Position numbers and translations under genes: made by a program
The notes under the pieces: generated by a model
The model's database searches: none
Seen by the model: the letters and a program-made list of their open reading frames with translations, nothing else
What the model was told of the DNA's origin: nothing
Assembly: GCF_001905735.1 (NCBI RefSeq)
Contig: NZ_LISW01000001.1
Location: forward strand, 1,484,155 to 1,548,154
Direction: 5' to 3'
DNA from: Streptomyces sp. CB01249
GTDB lineage: Bacteria; Actinomycetota; Actinomycetes; Streptomycetales; Streptomycetaceae
Length of the DNA: 64,000 nt
Part shown: one piece after another, positions 18,868-27,537 of the stretch
Position numbering within the stretch: position 1 is the first letter of the stretch
Layout: every line of letters starts with the position of its first letter

Positions 18868-19302
18868 ATGGGAGAACAGTTCATCGGGGCCGGGTGGGCC
18901 TTTCCGCCGCGTACGGACGCCACCGGGTCCATCGCGCTGGTGCGCGGCGAACGCGAACTGGAGGAGTCCATCCGGCTGATCCTGGCGACCTCGCCCGGCG
19001 AACGCCCGATGCGGCCCGAATTCGGCTGCGCCGTCAACGACTACGTGTTCGCCCCCGCCGACGCGGGAACGGCCGGGCAGCTCGCGTACGAGGTGCGCCT
19101 CGCCCTGGAACGCTGGGAACCGCGCATCGAGGTCGCCGACGTCACCGTCCGGTTCGACGCGGCGGACAGCGGGGTGCTGTACATCGACATCGGCTACACC
19201 GTGCGCGGCTCCAACGACCCGCGCAACCTCGTCTTCCCGTTCTACGTGATCCCCCAGCACGGACCGGAGACGAACCCCGACGACGAGGAGGCCGGCGCGT
19301 GA
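18868..19302 (+). CDS. gp25/GPW-family baseplate wedge protein (Pvc9-like)
   Basis: 144 residues with the gp25 signature: 'ELEESIRLILATSPGERPMR' and 'PEFGCAVNDYVFAP', then the C-terminal strand 'YTVRGSNDPRNLVFPFYVIP'. It forms the inner baseplate wedge and nucleates the sheath. It overlaps the baseplate J gene by 4 nt (GTGA). Confidence 0.95.
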   Translation: MGEQFIGAGWAFPPRTDATGSIALVRGERELEESIRLILATSPGERPMRPEFGCAVNDYVFAPADAGTAGQLAYEVRLALERWEPRIEVADVTVRFDAADSGVLYIDIGYTVRGSNDPRNLVFPFYVIPQHGPETNPDDEEAGA

Positions 19303-21272
19303 CGCTGCCCAGTCCCCATCTGGACGACCGCCGCTTCCAGGGCCTGGTGGACGAGGCCAAACGCCTGGTCCAGCAGCGCTGCCCGGAGTGGACCGACCAC
19401 AACGTGTCGGACCCGGGAGTCACGCTCATCGAGGCCTTCGCGACGATGGTCGACCAGCTCGTCTACCGGGTGAACCGGGTGCCGGAGAAGAGCTACCTCA
19501 CCTTCCTCGACCTGATCGGCGTACGGCTCCACCCGCCGACGGCCGCGCGCACCGACGTGACCTTCCGGCTGTCCGCGCCCCGCCCCGACCCCGTCGTGGT
19601 GCGCGCCGGGACCGAGGTCGCCACCGTCCGCACGGAGACGGAGGAGGCGGTCGTCTTCACGACCTCGTCCGAACTGACCGTCGTGCCCTGCTCGTTCGCC
19701 CACCTCGCGACCTGGCCGGCCGCCGAGGAGGTGACCGACCGCACCGAACAGCTCGCCATCGGGCGCGACGTGGCCTGCTTCGGCGCGACGCCCGCCCCCG
19801 GGGACTGCCTCTACGTGGGACTGTCGGCCGCCGTGCCCGCCGGGGTCGTCGTCCTGCGGCTCGACTGCCGCGTCGAGGGCGTCGGCGTGGACCCGCTGCA
19901 CCCGCCCCTGGTCTGGGAGGCCTGGGACGGCACCACCTGGGCGGCCTGCGAGGTCGAGAAGGACGACACCGGCGGCTTCAACCGGTCCGGCGAACTCATC
20001 CTGCACCTGCCGAGAACCCACACCCCGGCCGCCGTCGTCCGGCGCACCGGTGGCTGGCTGCGCTGCCGGCTGATCGAGGCCGAGCCCGGCCGCCCGACCT
20101 ACCTCGCGCCGCCCGTGGTCCGGTCGGTCACCGCCTTCACCATCGGCGCCACCGTCGCGGCCGAGCACGCCGAGACGATCACCGACGAGGTGCTCGGCGC
20201 GGCGGAGGGCGTACCCGGCCAGGCGTTCACCCTGGCCCGCTCGCCCGTCGTGCCGGGGGACTTCGTGGTCGAGGTCGCGGACCCGGCGAGCGGCCCCGAG
20301 CCGGAGTACACCCGCTGGACCAGGGTGGACGACTTCGCGCACTCCGGCCCCGAGGACCGGCACATCACCCTCGACCCGAACTCCGGCCGCGTCGAGTTCG
20401 GCCCCGCCGTGCGCGAACGGGACGGCTCCATCCGCTACTACGGGGCCGTCCCCGCCAAGGGCGCCACGGTGCGCGTGCGCGCGTACCGCACCGGCGGCGG
20501 GCTGCGCGGCAACGTCGCCCGGTCCACCCTGAGGATCCTCCGCAGCGCCATCCCGTACGTGGCCCGCGTGGAGAACCGCAAACCCGCGCTCGGCGGGGTC
20601 GACGGGGAGAGCGTCGACAGCGCCCGGGTGCGCGGCCCGATGACCCTGCGCACCCTGCACCGGGCCGTCGTCCCGCACGACTACGAACTCCTCGCCCGCG
20701 AGGTCGCCCCGGACGCCGCCCGCGTCCACTGCATCAGGGCCGGGGCCGACGGCGACGAGAGCGACGCCACCGCGCAGGGCGTACGGCTCCTCGTCGTCCC
20801 GGCCGGGCGCAGCGACGACCAGGGCCGCATCGAGTTCGACGAGCTGATCCCGCCCGCCCAGACCCTGCGCCTCATCGCCGGGCACCTGGACGAGCGCCGC
20901 CCGATCGGCGCCCGCCTCGTCGTGGAACCGCCGTTCTACCAGGGCGTCACCGTCGTCGCCTCGGTCCAGGCCGAGCCCGGCGCGGACCGCGACCGCGTAC
21001 GGGACGCGGCACTCGCCGCGCTGTACGGGTACTTCAACGCCCTGACCGGAGGACCGGCCGGACAGGGCTGGCCGTTCGGGCGCCCGGTCCAGTCCGGGGA
21101 GGCGTTCGCGGTGCTCCAGCGGGTGCCGGGCGTGGACCTGGTGGAGGACGTACGCCTCTTCCGCGCCGACCCGGTGACCGGCGAGCGCACCGACGCCACC
21201 GCCAAGATCCCGCTCGACCGGCACGCGCTGGTCTTCAGCTACGAGCACCAGCTCCGCGTGAGGGGAGCCTGA
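19299..21272 (+). CDS. baseplate J-like protein (Pvc11-like)
   Basis: 657 residues from the GTG at 19299, overlapping the gp25 stop. The N-terminus ('RRFQGLVDEAKRLVQQRCPE', 'DHNVSDPGVTLIEAFATMVD', 'QLVYRVNRVPEKSYLTFLDL') and the C-terminal gpJ core ('VPHDYELLAREVAPDAARVH', 'GFGRPVQSGEAFAVL'-like segments, 'VPGVDLVEDVRLFRADP') are typical of eCIS baseplate wedge proteins. It forms the baseplate ring with gp25 and the gpI-like protein. A long reverse-strand frame and a frame-shifted forward frame over this gene are composition artefacts. Confidence 0.93.
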   Translation: MTLPSPHLDDRRFQGLVDEAKRLVQQRCPEWTDHNVSDPGVTLIEAFATMVDQLVYRVNRVPEKSYLTFLDLIGVRLHPPTAARTDVTFRLSAPRPDPVVVRAGTEVATVRTETEEAVVFTTSSELTVVPCSFAHLATWPAAEEVTDRTEQLAIGRDVACFGATPAPGDCLYVGLSAAVPAGVVVLRLDCRVEGVGVDPLHPPLVWEAWDGTTWAACEVEKDDTGGFNRSGELILHLPRTHTPAAVVRRTGGWLRCRLIEAEPGRPTYLAPPVVRSVTAFTIGATVAAEHAETITDEVLGAAEGVPGQAFTLARSPVVPGDFVVEVADPASGPEPEYTRWTRVDDFAHSGPEDRHITLDPNSGRVEFGPAVRERDGSIRYYGAVPAKGATVRVRAYRTGGGLRGNVARSTLRILRSAIPYVARVENRKPALGGVDGESVDSARVRGPMTLRTLHRAVVPHDYELLAREVAPDAARVHCIRAGADGDESDATAQGVRLLVVPAGRSDDQGRIEFDELIPPAQTLRLIAGHLDERRPIGARLVVEPPFYQGVTVVASVQAEPGADRDRVRDAALAALYGYFNALTGGPAGQGWPFGRPVQSGEAFAVLQRVPGVDLVEDVRLFRADPVTGERTDATAKIPLDRHALVFSYEHQLRVRGA

Positions 21273-21275
21273 CCC

Positions 21276-21842
21276 ATGCGCACCGGCGTCCCCGGACTCC
21301 CCACCCCGCACCCCCTCACCGACCAGCTCCCCGCCGTCTACCTGGAGCAGGACTTCCTCCGCCGCTTCCTCACCGCACTGGACGACGTCCTCGCCCCGGT
21401 CCTGCTCACCATCGACAACCTTCCCGCCCACCTGGACCCGCGCAGCGCACCCGACGACTTCCTGGCCTGGCTGGCGCAGTGGGTGGCGGCGGAGTCCCCC
21501 GAGGACGGGCCGGTCGAGCGGCGCCGGGAGACGGTACGCGGCGCGGTGGCCCGGCACGCCCGGCGCGGGACGGCGGGCGGCCTCGCCGAGGCGGTGCGCC
21601 TGGCGACCGGCGCGGAGCCGGAGGTCACGGAGAGCGGCGGCACCGCCTGGTCCACCGGACCCGGCACCAGGCTTCCGGGCGCGCCGCGCCCCTGGGTGAC
21701 GATCCGGGTCCGGGAGGGCCGCGAACGGCCCGTCGACCGGGCCCGGCTGGAAGAACTCATCGGCACGGAGGTGCCGGCCCACGTGGGCTTCACGCTGGAG
21801 ATCCTGCCCTCGGACGGGGGCGCGGGGGGTGCGACGCGGTGA
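21276..21842 (+). CDS. P2 gpI-like baseplate/tail protein (Pvc12-related)
   Basis: 188 residues. The opening 'DQLPAVYLEQDFLRRFLTAL', 'IDNLPAHLDPRSAPDDFLAW' and 'LAQWVAAESPEDGPVERRRE' matches the gpI/TIGR02242-type phage tail proteins that form the outer baseplate wedge. The usual eCIS homologue is longer. No tail-fibre gene follows; instead a membrane protein gene overlaps its stop codon by GTGA. Confidence 0.85.
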   Translation: MRTGVPGLPTPHPLTDQLPAVYLEQDFLRRFLTALDDVLAPVLLTIDNLPAHLDPRSAPDDFLAWLAQWVAAESPEDGPVERRRETVRGAVARHARRGTAGGLAEAVRLATGAEPEVTESGGTAWSTGPGTRLPGAPRPWVTIRVREGRERPVDRARLEELIGTEVPAHVGFTLEILPSDGGAGGATR

Positions 21843-23020
21843 TCTGCGAGTCGTGCGGGACGAGGAACGAACCGGGGCGCGAGTTCTGCGTGTCGTGCGA
21901 GGCGTTTCTGGCGTGGGAGGAGGGGGACGGGCCCGCGCCCGGCCCACCGGTGACGACCCCGCCGGTGCCCGTCCCGCCACCGCCCGTGACCCCGGAGCCG
22001 CGCCAGGGCACCGCGCCCCCGGCCCCCGAGCCCCCCGTTCCGGCGCCCCAGACCCCCGTAACCCCGCCCCCACCCCGCGCGGTGAACCCCCTCCCCGCCA
22101 TCCCGCCGCAACGCCCGCCGAACCCCGCGTTCCGCGCACAGGACCCGGACCGCCCGGGCCCGTCACCCCGTACGCCGTCCGGCGCCGCACCCCGCCGCCC
22201 CGGCGACCGGCCGGACGTGCCGCCCGGCCCCGCGGCCTGGACGCCCGACGCGTCCGCGCCCGAGCCGCCCGCCGCACCGGTCGGGGCACCCGTCCGGTGC
22301 CCCGGCTGCGGCACCGAGAACGCACCCGACCGCACCCTGTGCGTCCGGTGTGCCCTGGTCCTGGACCCCGGACCCGCACCCGAGGCACGCCCGCCCTGGT
22401 GGCGCCGCCTCTTCCGCCGGGGTCCGGCGCGGGGCCACGAGGCCGGGGCGCGTCCGCGACGCCGCCGACGGGGGCCGAGGCTCGGGATTCCCCTCGCGCT
22501 GCTCCTCGTCCTGGCCGGGGTCTGGTTCGCGCTGCCGCACCTGTCCGGGCTGCTGGGCCTCGCCAAGGAGGAGACCGGCGCGCCGGAGTCGATGCCGCCC
22601 TCCGCGTGCCACGCGTCGAGCGCGGCGCCCGGGCATGCCGCGGCCGCCGCCGTGGACGGCTTCAACAACCGGTACTGGGCGCCCAAGGCCACCGGCGCCG
22701 GGGCGGGGGAGTTCCTGGAGTGCACCTTCGACGCGCCGGTCCGGCTGCGGAAGATGGTGGTGTTCCCCGGCACCTCGACGCGCACGGACGAGTATCTGAC
22801 GCAGGCCCGGCCGTCCAGGCTCATCGCCGAACTGACCGCGGAGGACGGCACCAAGAGCACGAAGACGATCCGGCTCGCCGATCAGGCGGGCCAGCAGACG
22901 TTCGACGTACGGGGCTCGCAGACCGTCCGGATCCGGCTCACGGTCGACTCCGCGTACGGCACCGGCAAGGGGCGCCGGGTGGCGGTCGCCGAGGTCGAGT
23001 TCTTCGGCCACCGCTCCTGA
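21839..23020 (+). CDS. double zinc-ribbon membrane protein with discoidin-like domain (CisA-like)
   Basis: 393 residues. Zinc ribbon 1 uses C3, C6, C17, C20 and ribbon 2 uses C153, C156, C168, C171; between them lie about 125 Pro-rich disordered residues. An Arg-rich stretch (about 189-214) precedes one transmembrane helix (about 216-240), and residues 257-393 look like a discoidin/NADase-type glycan-binding beta sandwich ('AAAAVDGFNNRYWAPKATG', 'LRKMVVFPGTSTRTDEYLTQ', 'VAVAEVEFFG'). It overlaps the gpI-like gene (GTGA) at the end of the particle operon. The position and layout agree with what I remember of CisA, the membrane protein tied to injection-system-mediated cell death in Streptomyces; that identity is from memory and unchecked. 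Confidence 0.8.
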   Translation: MICESCGTRNEPGREFCVSCEAFLAWEEGDGPAPGPPVTTPPVPVPPPPVTPEPRQGTAPPAPEPPVPAPQTPVTPPPPRAVNPLPAIPPQRPPNPAFRAQDPDRPGPSPRTPSGAAPRRPGDRPDVPPGPAAWTPDASAPEPPAAPVGAPVRCPGCGTENAPDRTLCVRCALVLDPGPAPEARPPWWRRLFRRGPARGHEAGARPRRRRRGPRLGIPLALLLVLAGVWFALPHLSGLLGLAKEETGAPESMPPSACHASSAAPGHAAAAAVDGFNNRYWAPKATGAGAGEFLECTFDAPVRLRKMVVFPGTSTRTDEYLTQARPSRLIAELTAEDGTKSTKTIRLADQAGQQTFDVRGSQTVRIRLTVDSAYGTGKGRRVAVAEVEFFGHRS

Positions 23021-23084
23021 CACCACCGCGCACCACGCGCGCCCGGCTTGCGACGGAGGGAGGGGGACGGCAGGGTTCGGTGCT

Positions 23085-23537
23085 GTGCCCACTCTCCTGA
23101 TCGTGCATCACACGCCCTCGCCGAACTGCCAGGCCCTCTTCGAGGCAGTCGTCTCCGGAGCGACGACGGACGGGATCGAGGGCGTACGCGTCGTACGGCG
23201 CGCCGCGCTCGCCGCGACGGCGTCCGACGTCCTCGAAGCGGACGGGCTGCTCCTCGGCACCCCGGCGAACCTCGGCTACATGTCCGGGGCGCTCAAGCAC
23301 TTCTTCGACCAGATCTACTACCCGTGCCTCGACACCACGCAGGGCCGCCCCTTCGGCTACTACGTGCACGGCGGCAACGACGTCACGGGCGCCGTGCGCG
23401 GCATCGAGACGATCACCACCGGCCTCGGCTGGCGACGGGCGGCGGAGGCCGTGAAGGTGACGGGCGAGCCGGGCAGGGCCGACACCGAGGCGTGCTGGGA
23501 GCTGGGTGCCGTACTGGCGGCGGGCCTGACCGAATAA
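23085..23537 (+). CDS. flavodoxin-family protein
   Basis: 150 residues, a flavodoxin-like fold: 'TLLIVHHTPSPNCQALFEAV' (phosphate loop), 'DGLLLGTPANLGYMSGALKH' and 'FFDQIYYPCLDTTQGRPFGY'. The family binds FMN and acts in the cytoplasm as NAD(P)H-dependent reductase or electron carrier. It starts with GTG; the ribosome site (GGAGGGGGA) is unusually far upstream. It lies 64 nt after the membrane protein gene, so it may be co-transcribed, but a role in the particle is not indicated. Confidence 0.8.
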   Translation: MPTLLIVHHTPSPNCQALFEAVVSGATTDGIEGVRVVRRAALAATASDVLEADGLLLGTPANLGYMSGALKHFFDQIYYPCLDTTQGRPFGYYVHGGNDVTGAVRGIETITTGLGWRRAAEAVKVTGEPGRADTEACWELGAVLAAGLTE

Positions 23538-23577
23538 GGGCTGCGCGACCCGCCTGCGGAAGCTACGCTGTGCCGCG

Positions 23578-23634
23578 ATGACGACTCACTCTCTCCAAAG
23601 ATTGGGGGCCCCGTCCGCGCAAGGTGAGTGCTGA
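23578..23634 (+). CDS. 18-residue upstream ORF, coupled to the next gene
   Basis: ATG at 23578 reads MTTHSLQRLGAPSAQGEC and stops at TGA 23632-23634, overlapping the ATG of the next gene (TGATG). A TACGCT box ends about 8 nt before the ATG, as in leaderless actinomycete transcripts. Its first four residues equal those of the following protein (MTTH). It is possibly a leader peptide or chance; there is no homology evidence. Confidence 0.3.
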   Translation: MTTHSLQRLGAPSAQGEC

Positions 23635-25001
23635 TGACCACTCACCGGCCCGACGAGGATCCCTTCCTGTCCTTCTGGCTGCGCGTGCGCGAGTTCGCCG
23701 TGCCGCCCTCCATGATCGAAACCGCCACCGCCCGGCGTCGTACCGGCGACTGGGCCGGTGCGTGCGCCGCCGCCGGAATCGACGTCGACTTCACGCCCCG
23801 GGCCCTGGCCCGCACGTACGGGCGGGAACTCGCCGCCCGCGTACGCGCCGACCTGCGCCACCTGGCACCGGACCTGCTGCGCTGGCACATGCCGAGGATC
23901 GCCCCGCGCGGCCTGCTGCGCCCCGGGCTGACGATCGCGCTCGCGCGGTACGACTCCGAGCCGCGTCCCGGAACCGCGCGTGCCCCGGCCACCGTGCACC
24001 TGGTGGCCAGGACACCCCCGGCGTGGGCGGATGCCGGGCAGCGGATCAGCCTCGGCCTGTGGGACGGCACGGGCTCCGGGACCGTACGCCTGCATCCGCA
24101 CCCCTACCCCAGCCGACGGTTCCGGCTCGATCTGCACCGCCATCTGTGGGACGCGCGCAGCGCCGGTGACCTGCACATACGTTCCGGAGGCTCCGAAGGC
24201 GACGACGACTCGGGCCTTCGGCTTCCGCCGGGGCGACGCTGTGCCGTGGGCCGCTGGGCGGCGGAGGCCGCGCTGCTGCTCGACGCCGAGGGCCGTACCT
24301 CGGGCTCCGTCACCGTGCGGCTGGGCGGGCGGCACCGACTGCTGCTGCACGCGACCGCGGAAGGCCGTCTGCGGCTCGCGGACGCCCGGACGGCCGCCGC
24401 CCGCAGCCCGCTGGTGCTGCCCGACGCGGCCACCTGGGCGCTGCCCGACCTCGAACTCCTGCGCTCCGGCGCGATCGAGGCCGACCGGCTGCACCCGCTC
24501 GTCGCCGCCGCGCTCGCCCCCGGGCACGCACCGGCCGGTCCGCCACCGGCCCCGTCAGGCGCCGGGCACCCGCGCGTCGTGGACTGCCGGGGCGCCCCGC
24601 ACCGGATCGGCCTGGTCGACGGGGTGCTGTCCGCCCTGGACCACGACCCGGCCGAGATCCGGCGCGAGGAGCTGCTGGTCGCCCTGACCGGGGCCCCGCT
24701 GCCGTGCCTCAGGGCCATCGATGAGGCCCACCGCCGTCCGGACTGCCTCGCCGGGGTACGGGAACGGCTGGACCACGGCGACATCGCGGGCGCGCTCGCC
24801 GTCGTGGAAGGTCTCCTCGGCCCCGGCGCACAACTCCGGGACGGCCCGCTCCGCGACGAACTGGAGACGGCGGCGCTCCGCCGGATCACCTACGGGCTGT
24901 ACCGGGCCGACCTCATCGAACCCGGCCCGAGCACCTGCCACCCCGTTACCCCGCCCGCCCCCGCACGCCGCACGCGCCCGCGCCGGGCGGGGGCGCGCTG
25001 A
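23634..25001 (+). CDS. hypothetical protein in MoxR/DUF2201 operon
   Basis: 455 residues from the ATG at 23634 (AAGGTGAG upstream; a GTG two codons earlier is the alternative). I do not recognise the family. It is soluble, rich in Arg, Leu and His, with no transmembrane segment. It begins 'HRPDEDPFLSFWLRVREFAV' and has a central beta-rich part and a helical C-terminus ('DCLAGVRERLDHGDIAGALA'). It precedes the MoxR ATPase and the metallopeptidase-like VWA gene on the same strand, so it is probably their substrate, adaptor or partner. That is inference from gene order only. Confidence 0.7.
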   Translation: MTTHRPDEDPFLSFWLRVREFAVPPSMIETATARRRTGDWAGACAAAGIDVDFTPRALARTYGRELAARVRADLRHLAPDLLRWHMPRIAPRGLLRPGLTIALARYDSEPRPGTARAPATVHLVARTPPAWADAGQRISLGLWDGTGSGTVRLHPHPYPSRRFRLDLHRHLWDARSAGDLHIRSGGSEGDDDSGLRLPPGRRCAVGRWAAEAALLLDAEGRTSGSVTVRLGGRHRLLLHATAEGRLRLADARTAAARSPLVLPDAATWALPDLELLRSGAIEADRLHPLVAAALAPGHAPAGPPPAPSGAGHPRVVDCRGAPHRIGLVDGVLSALDHDPAEIRREELLVALTGAPLPCLRAIDEAHRRPDCLAGVRERLDHGDIAGALAVVEGLLGPGAQLRDGPLRDELETAALRRITYGLYRADLIEPGPSTCHPVTPPAPARRTRPRRAGAR

Positions 25002-25069
25002 CGGGTGCGCCCGCACCCCCCCATCCCGCATCCCGCACCGGTCCACCACGACTCACAAGGTGATGACAC

Positions 25070-26311
25070 ATGCCCGTAAGCACTCTTTCCGCCCTGCCCA
25101 CGGCCTCCCAGCTCGACATCGCCGGGGCGCTGACCACCCTGCTGCGCGACACGACGACCGAGGCGCGCCCGGACACCCAGCTGGAGGCCCTGACGCTGGC
25201 CGTCGCCGCCGACCTACCCGTGCTTCTGTGGGGCGAGCCGGGCATCGGCAAGACCGCCGCCCTCACCCAGCTCGCCGACGACCTCGGGCTGCCCCTCACC
25301 ACGGTCATCGCCAGCGTGCACGAGCCGTCCGACTTCTCCGGGCTGCCCGTCGTCGGTGACGACCCGGCGGAACAGGGTGTCCCCATGGCGCCGCCGGACT
25401 GGGCCGTGCGCCTGGTCCGGGCCGGGCACGGACTGCTCTTCCTGGACGAACTGTCCACGGCCCCGCCCGCCGTGCAGGCCGCCCTCCTCCGCCTCGTACT
25501 CGAACGGCGTGTCGGTGCGCTCCAACTGCCGCCCGGTGTACGGATCGTGGCCGCCGCCAACCCGCGTTCGTCGGCGGCCGACGGCTGGGAGCTGAGCCCG
25601 CCGCTCGCCAACCGGTTCGTCCATCTCCAGTGGACCCACGACCAGGACGTCGTCGTGCGCGGTCTCGGCGGGACCTGGCCCCGGGCGACCCTGCCCCGGC
25701 TCAGGCCCGAACGCCTTGGCGAGGCCGTCGACTTCGCCCGTCGCGCGGTGTGCGGACTGCTCGCGGCCCGGCCCGCGCTCGTCCACCGGCTGCCCAGCGG
25801 CGAGACCCGCAGGGGCGGCCCCTGGCCGTCGCCCCGGAGCTGGGACATGACCCTCACCCTGATCGCCTTCGCCACCGCCGCCGGAGTCTCCCGCGAGGTG
25901 CTCTCCCTGCTCGTCAGGGGCACGGTCGGAGACGGTCCGGGACTCGAACTCCTCGCGGCCGTCGACCGCTTGGACCTCCCGGACCCGGAAACGCTCCTGG
26001 CCGACCCGGCGGCCGCCGTGCTGCCCGAGCGGGGGGACCTGCGGCAGGCCGTGCTCGACGGGGTGGTCGCCGCGGTGCGCAATCGCCTCGACCGGTCGCG
26101 CTGGGACGCCGCCTGGACGCTGCTGGTGCGCGCGGTCGAGACCGGGGCGCCGGATCTGGTCGTCGTCCCGGCGACGACCCTCGCCGCGCTCAGGCGGGAG
26201 GAGTGGGACGTGCCCCCGTCGATCGAGGCGCTGGCGGGAGTCGTGTCGGTGTCACGCCGCGCCGAGGACGCGGCGGCCCGGGCCGCCGTGGCGACGAAGG
26301 GCGGCCGGTGA
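25070..26311 (+). CDS. MoxR-type AAA+ ATPase
   Basis: 413 residues. Walker A GEPGIGKTA (55-63), Walker B 'GLLFLDEL', sensor 'VRIVAAANPRSSA' and an extended C-terminal helical domain. MoxR ATPases act as chaperones that insert cofactors or remodel partner complexes, usually together with a VWA protein encoded next door, as here. It overlaps the downstream gene by 4 nt (GTGA), so the two should be made together. ATG 25070 follows AAGGTGATG. Confidence 0.92.
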   Translation: MPVSTLSALPTASQLDIAGALTTLLRDTTTEARPDTQLEALTLAVAADLPVLLWGEPGIGKTAALTQLADDLGLPLTTVIASVHEPSDFSGLPVVGDDPAEQGVPMAPPDWAVRLVRAGHGLLFLDELSTAPPAVQAALLRLVLERRVGALQLPPGVRIVAAANPRSSAADGWELSPPLANRFVHLQWTHDQDVVVRGLGGTWPRATLPRLRPERLGEAVDFARRAVCGLLAARPALVHRLPSGETRRGGPWPSPRSWDMTLTLIAFATAAGVSREVLSLLVRGTVGDGPGLELLAAVDRLDLPDPETLLADPAAAVLPERGDLRQAVLDGVVAAVRNRLDRSRWDAAWTLLVRAVETGAPDLVVVPATTLAALRREEWDVPPSIEALAGVVSVSRRAEDAAARAAVATKGGR

Positions 26312-27537
26312 CCGGGGGCGAGCTGGACCGCGACAAGCTCTTCGCGGCCCGGTTGCAGGCCGTCAGGGCCCGCCCGTTCCTGGCGACGGCGCTGTTCGCG
26401 CTCCATGTGGTCGAGTCGCGGCGCGTCCCGACGATGGCCGTCGACCGCTACTGGCGGTGCTACGTGTCGCCGTGGTTCGTGGACCGCACACCGGTGGAGG
26501 AGCTCGCCGGGGTGTGGGTGCACGAGGTGTCGCACCTGCTGCGCGACCACCACGGGCGCGGCGACCGGTTCGCGCGCCAGGAGGGGCTGACCGGGCCCGG
26601 GGAGCGGTTGCGGATGAACATCGCGGCCGACTGCGAGATCAACGACGACGTGTACGGGGACGGGTTGGTGGCTCCCGAGGGAGCCGTGTGGCCCGGGACG
26701 CTGGGGCTCCCCGAGGGAAAGCTGATGGAGGAGTACCTGCGCCTGTTCCGGCTCGGGTCCCGTACGCAGGACTTCGCCTGGCTGGACTGCGGCAGCGGCT
26801 CCGACGGGCTCGACCGGGAGTGGGACCTCGGACCCGACGGCGCGCACGGGCTCAGCGAGCAGGAGCGCGACGCGGTGCGCTTCCGGGTCGCCCAGGGCAT
26901 CACCGGCCGCCCGGGCCATGCGCCGAAAGCGTGGAAACGGTGGGCGGAGGAGGCGTTCCACCCGCCCCAGGCCTGGCGCGACCTGCTGGGAGCCGCCGTC
27001 CGGTCGGCCGTGTCCGGCCACGGCGCGGGCGACGACTACTCGTACGGGCGTCCCTCGCGGCGCTCGGCCGGGCTGCCCGGGGTGGTCCTGCCGAGCCTGC
27101 GCCGCAGACCACCGCGCGTGTCCGTGGTCATCGACACCTCGGGGTCGGTCAGCGACGCCGAGCTGGGCAGCGCGCTCCTGGAGGTGTCCGCGATCACCCG
27201 TGCCGTGGGCGGCCGCCGGGACCTGGTCCAGGTCCTGTCCTGCGACGCGGCCGCCCGGGTCGTGCACCCGCTGTGCCGCGCGGAGGGCATCCCGCTCGTG
27301 GGCGGCGGCGGAACCGATCTGCGCACGGGCTTCGCCAAGGCACTGCGCACGCACCCCCGGCCCGACGTCGTCGTGGCCCTGACCGACGGCCAGACCCCGT
27401 GGCCCTCGGACCGGCCCGCGTGCCGGACGGTGGTGGGCCTCTTCGACCGGCCGGACCGTGGCTCCTGGGACGAGGACGACCCCGACTACGTACCGGACTC
27501 GCCGCCCCCGTGGGCGCGCGTCGTCAACATCGGCTAG
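26308..27537 (+). CDS. DUF2201-type protein: metallopeptidase-like domain plus VWA-like domain
   Basis: 409 residues from the GTG at 26308. The N-terminal half has a zinc-peptidase-like HExxH motif (VHEVSHLLRDH; His72, Glu73, His76) and a conserved 'NIAADCEINDD'. The C-terminal half is VWA-like with an intact metal site DTSGSVSD (Asp near 275) and 'VVALTDGQTPW'. Proteins of this build pair with MoxR ATPases. Whether the HExxH part is an active protease is not known. The gene ends in a 4-nt overlap with the convergent TetR gene. Confidence 0.9.
   Translation: MTGGELDRDKLFAARLQAVRARPFLATALFALHVVESRRVPTMAVDRYWRCYVSPWFVDRTPVEELAGVWVHEVSHLLRDHHGRGDRFARQEGLTGPGERLRMNIAADCEINDDVYGDGLVAPEGAVWPGTLGLPEGKLMEEYLRLFRLGSRTQDFAWLDCGSGSDGLDREWDLGPDGAHGLSEQERDAVRFRVAQGITGRPGHAPKAWKRWAEEAFHPPQAWRDLLGAAVRSAVSGHGAGDDYSYGRPSRRSAGLPGVVLPSLRRRPPRVSVVIDTSGSVSDAELGSALLEVSAITRAVGGRRDLVQVLSCDAAARVVHPLCRAEGIPLVGGGGTDLRTGFAKALRTHPRPDVVVALTDGQTPWPSDRPACRTVVGLFDRPDRGSWDEDDPDYVPDSPPPWARVVNIG

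Noticed and set aside
19388..21838. Long forward frame-shifted extension in front of the zinc-ribbon gene
   Set aside because: It overlaps baseplate J in another frame and is Arg/Pro repetitive; the GTG at 21839 with GTGA overlap is the true start.
19242..22388. 1048-codon reverse-strand open frame across baseplate J, gpI-like and zinc-ribbon genes
   Set aside because: Arg/Gly/Val-rich shadow frame of GC-biased forward genes; no motif and no ribosome site.
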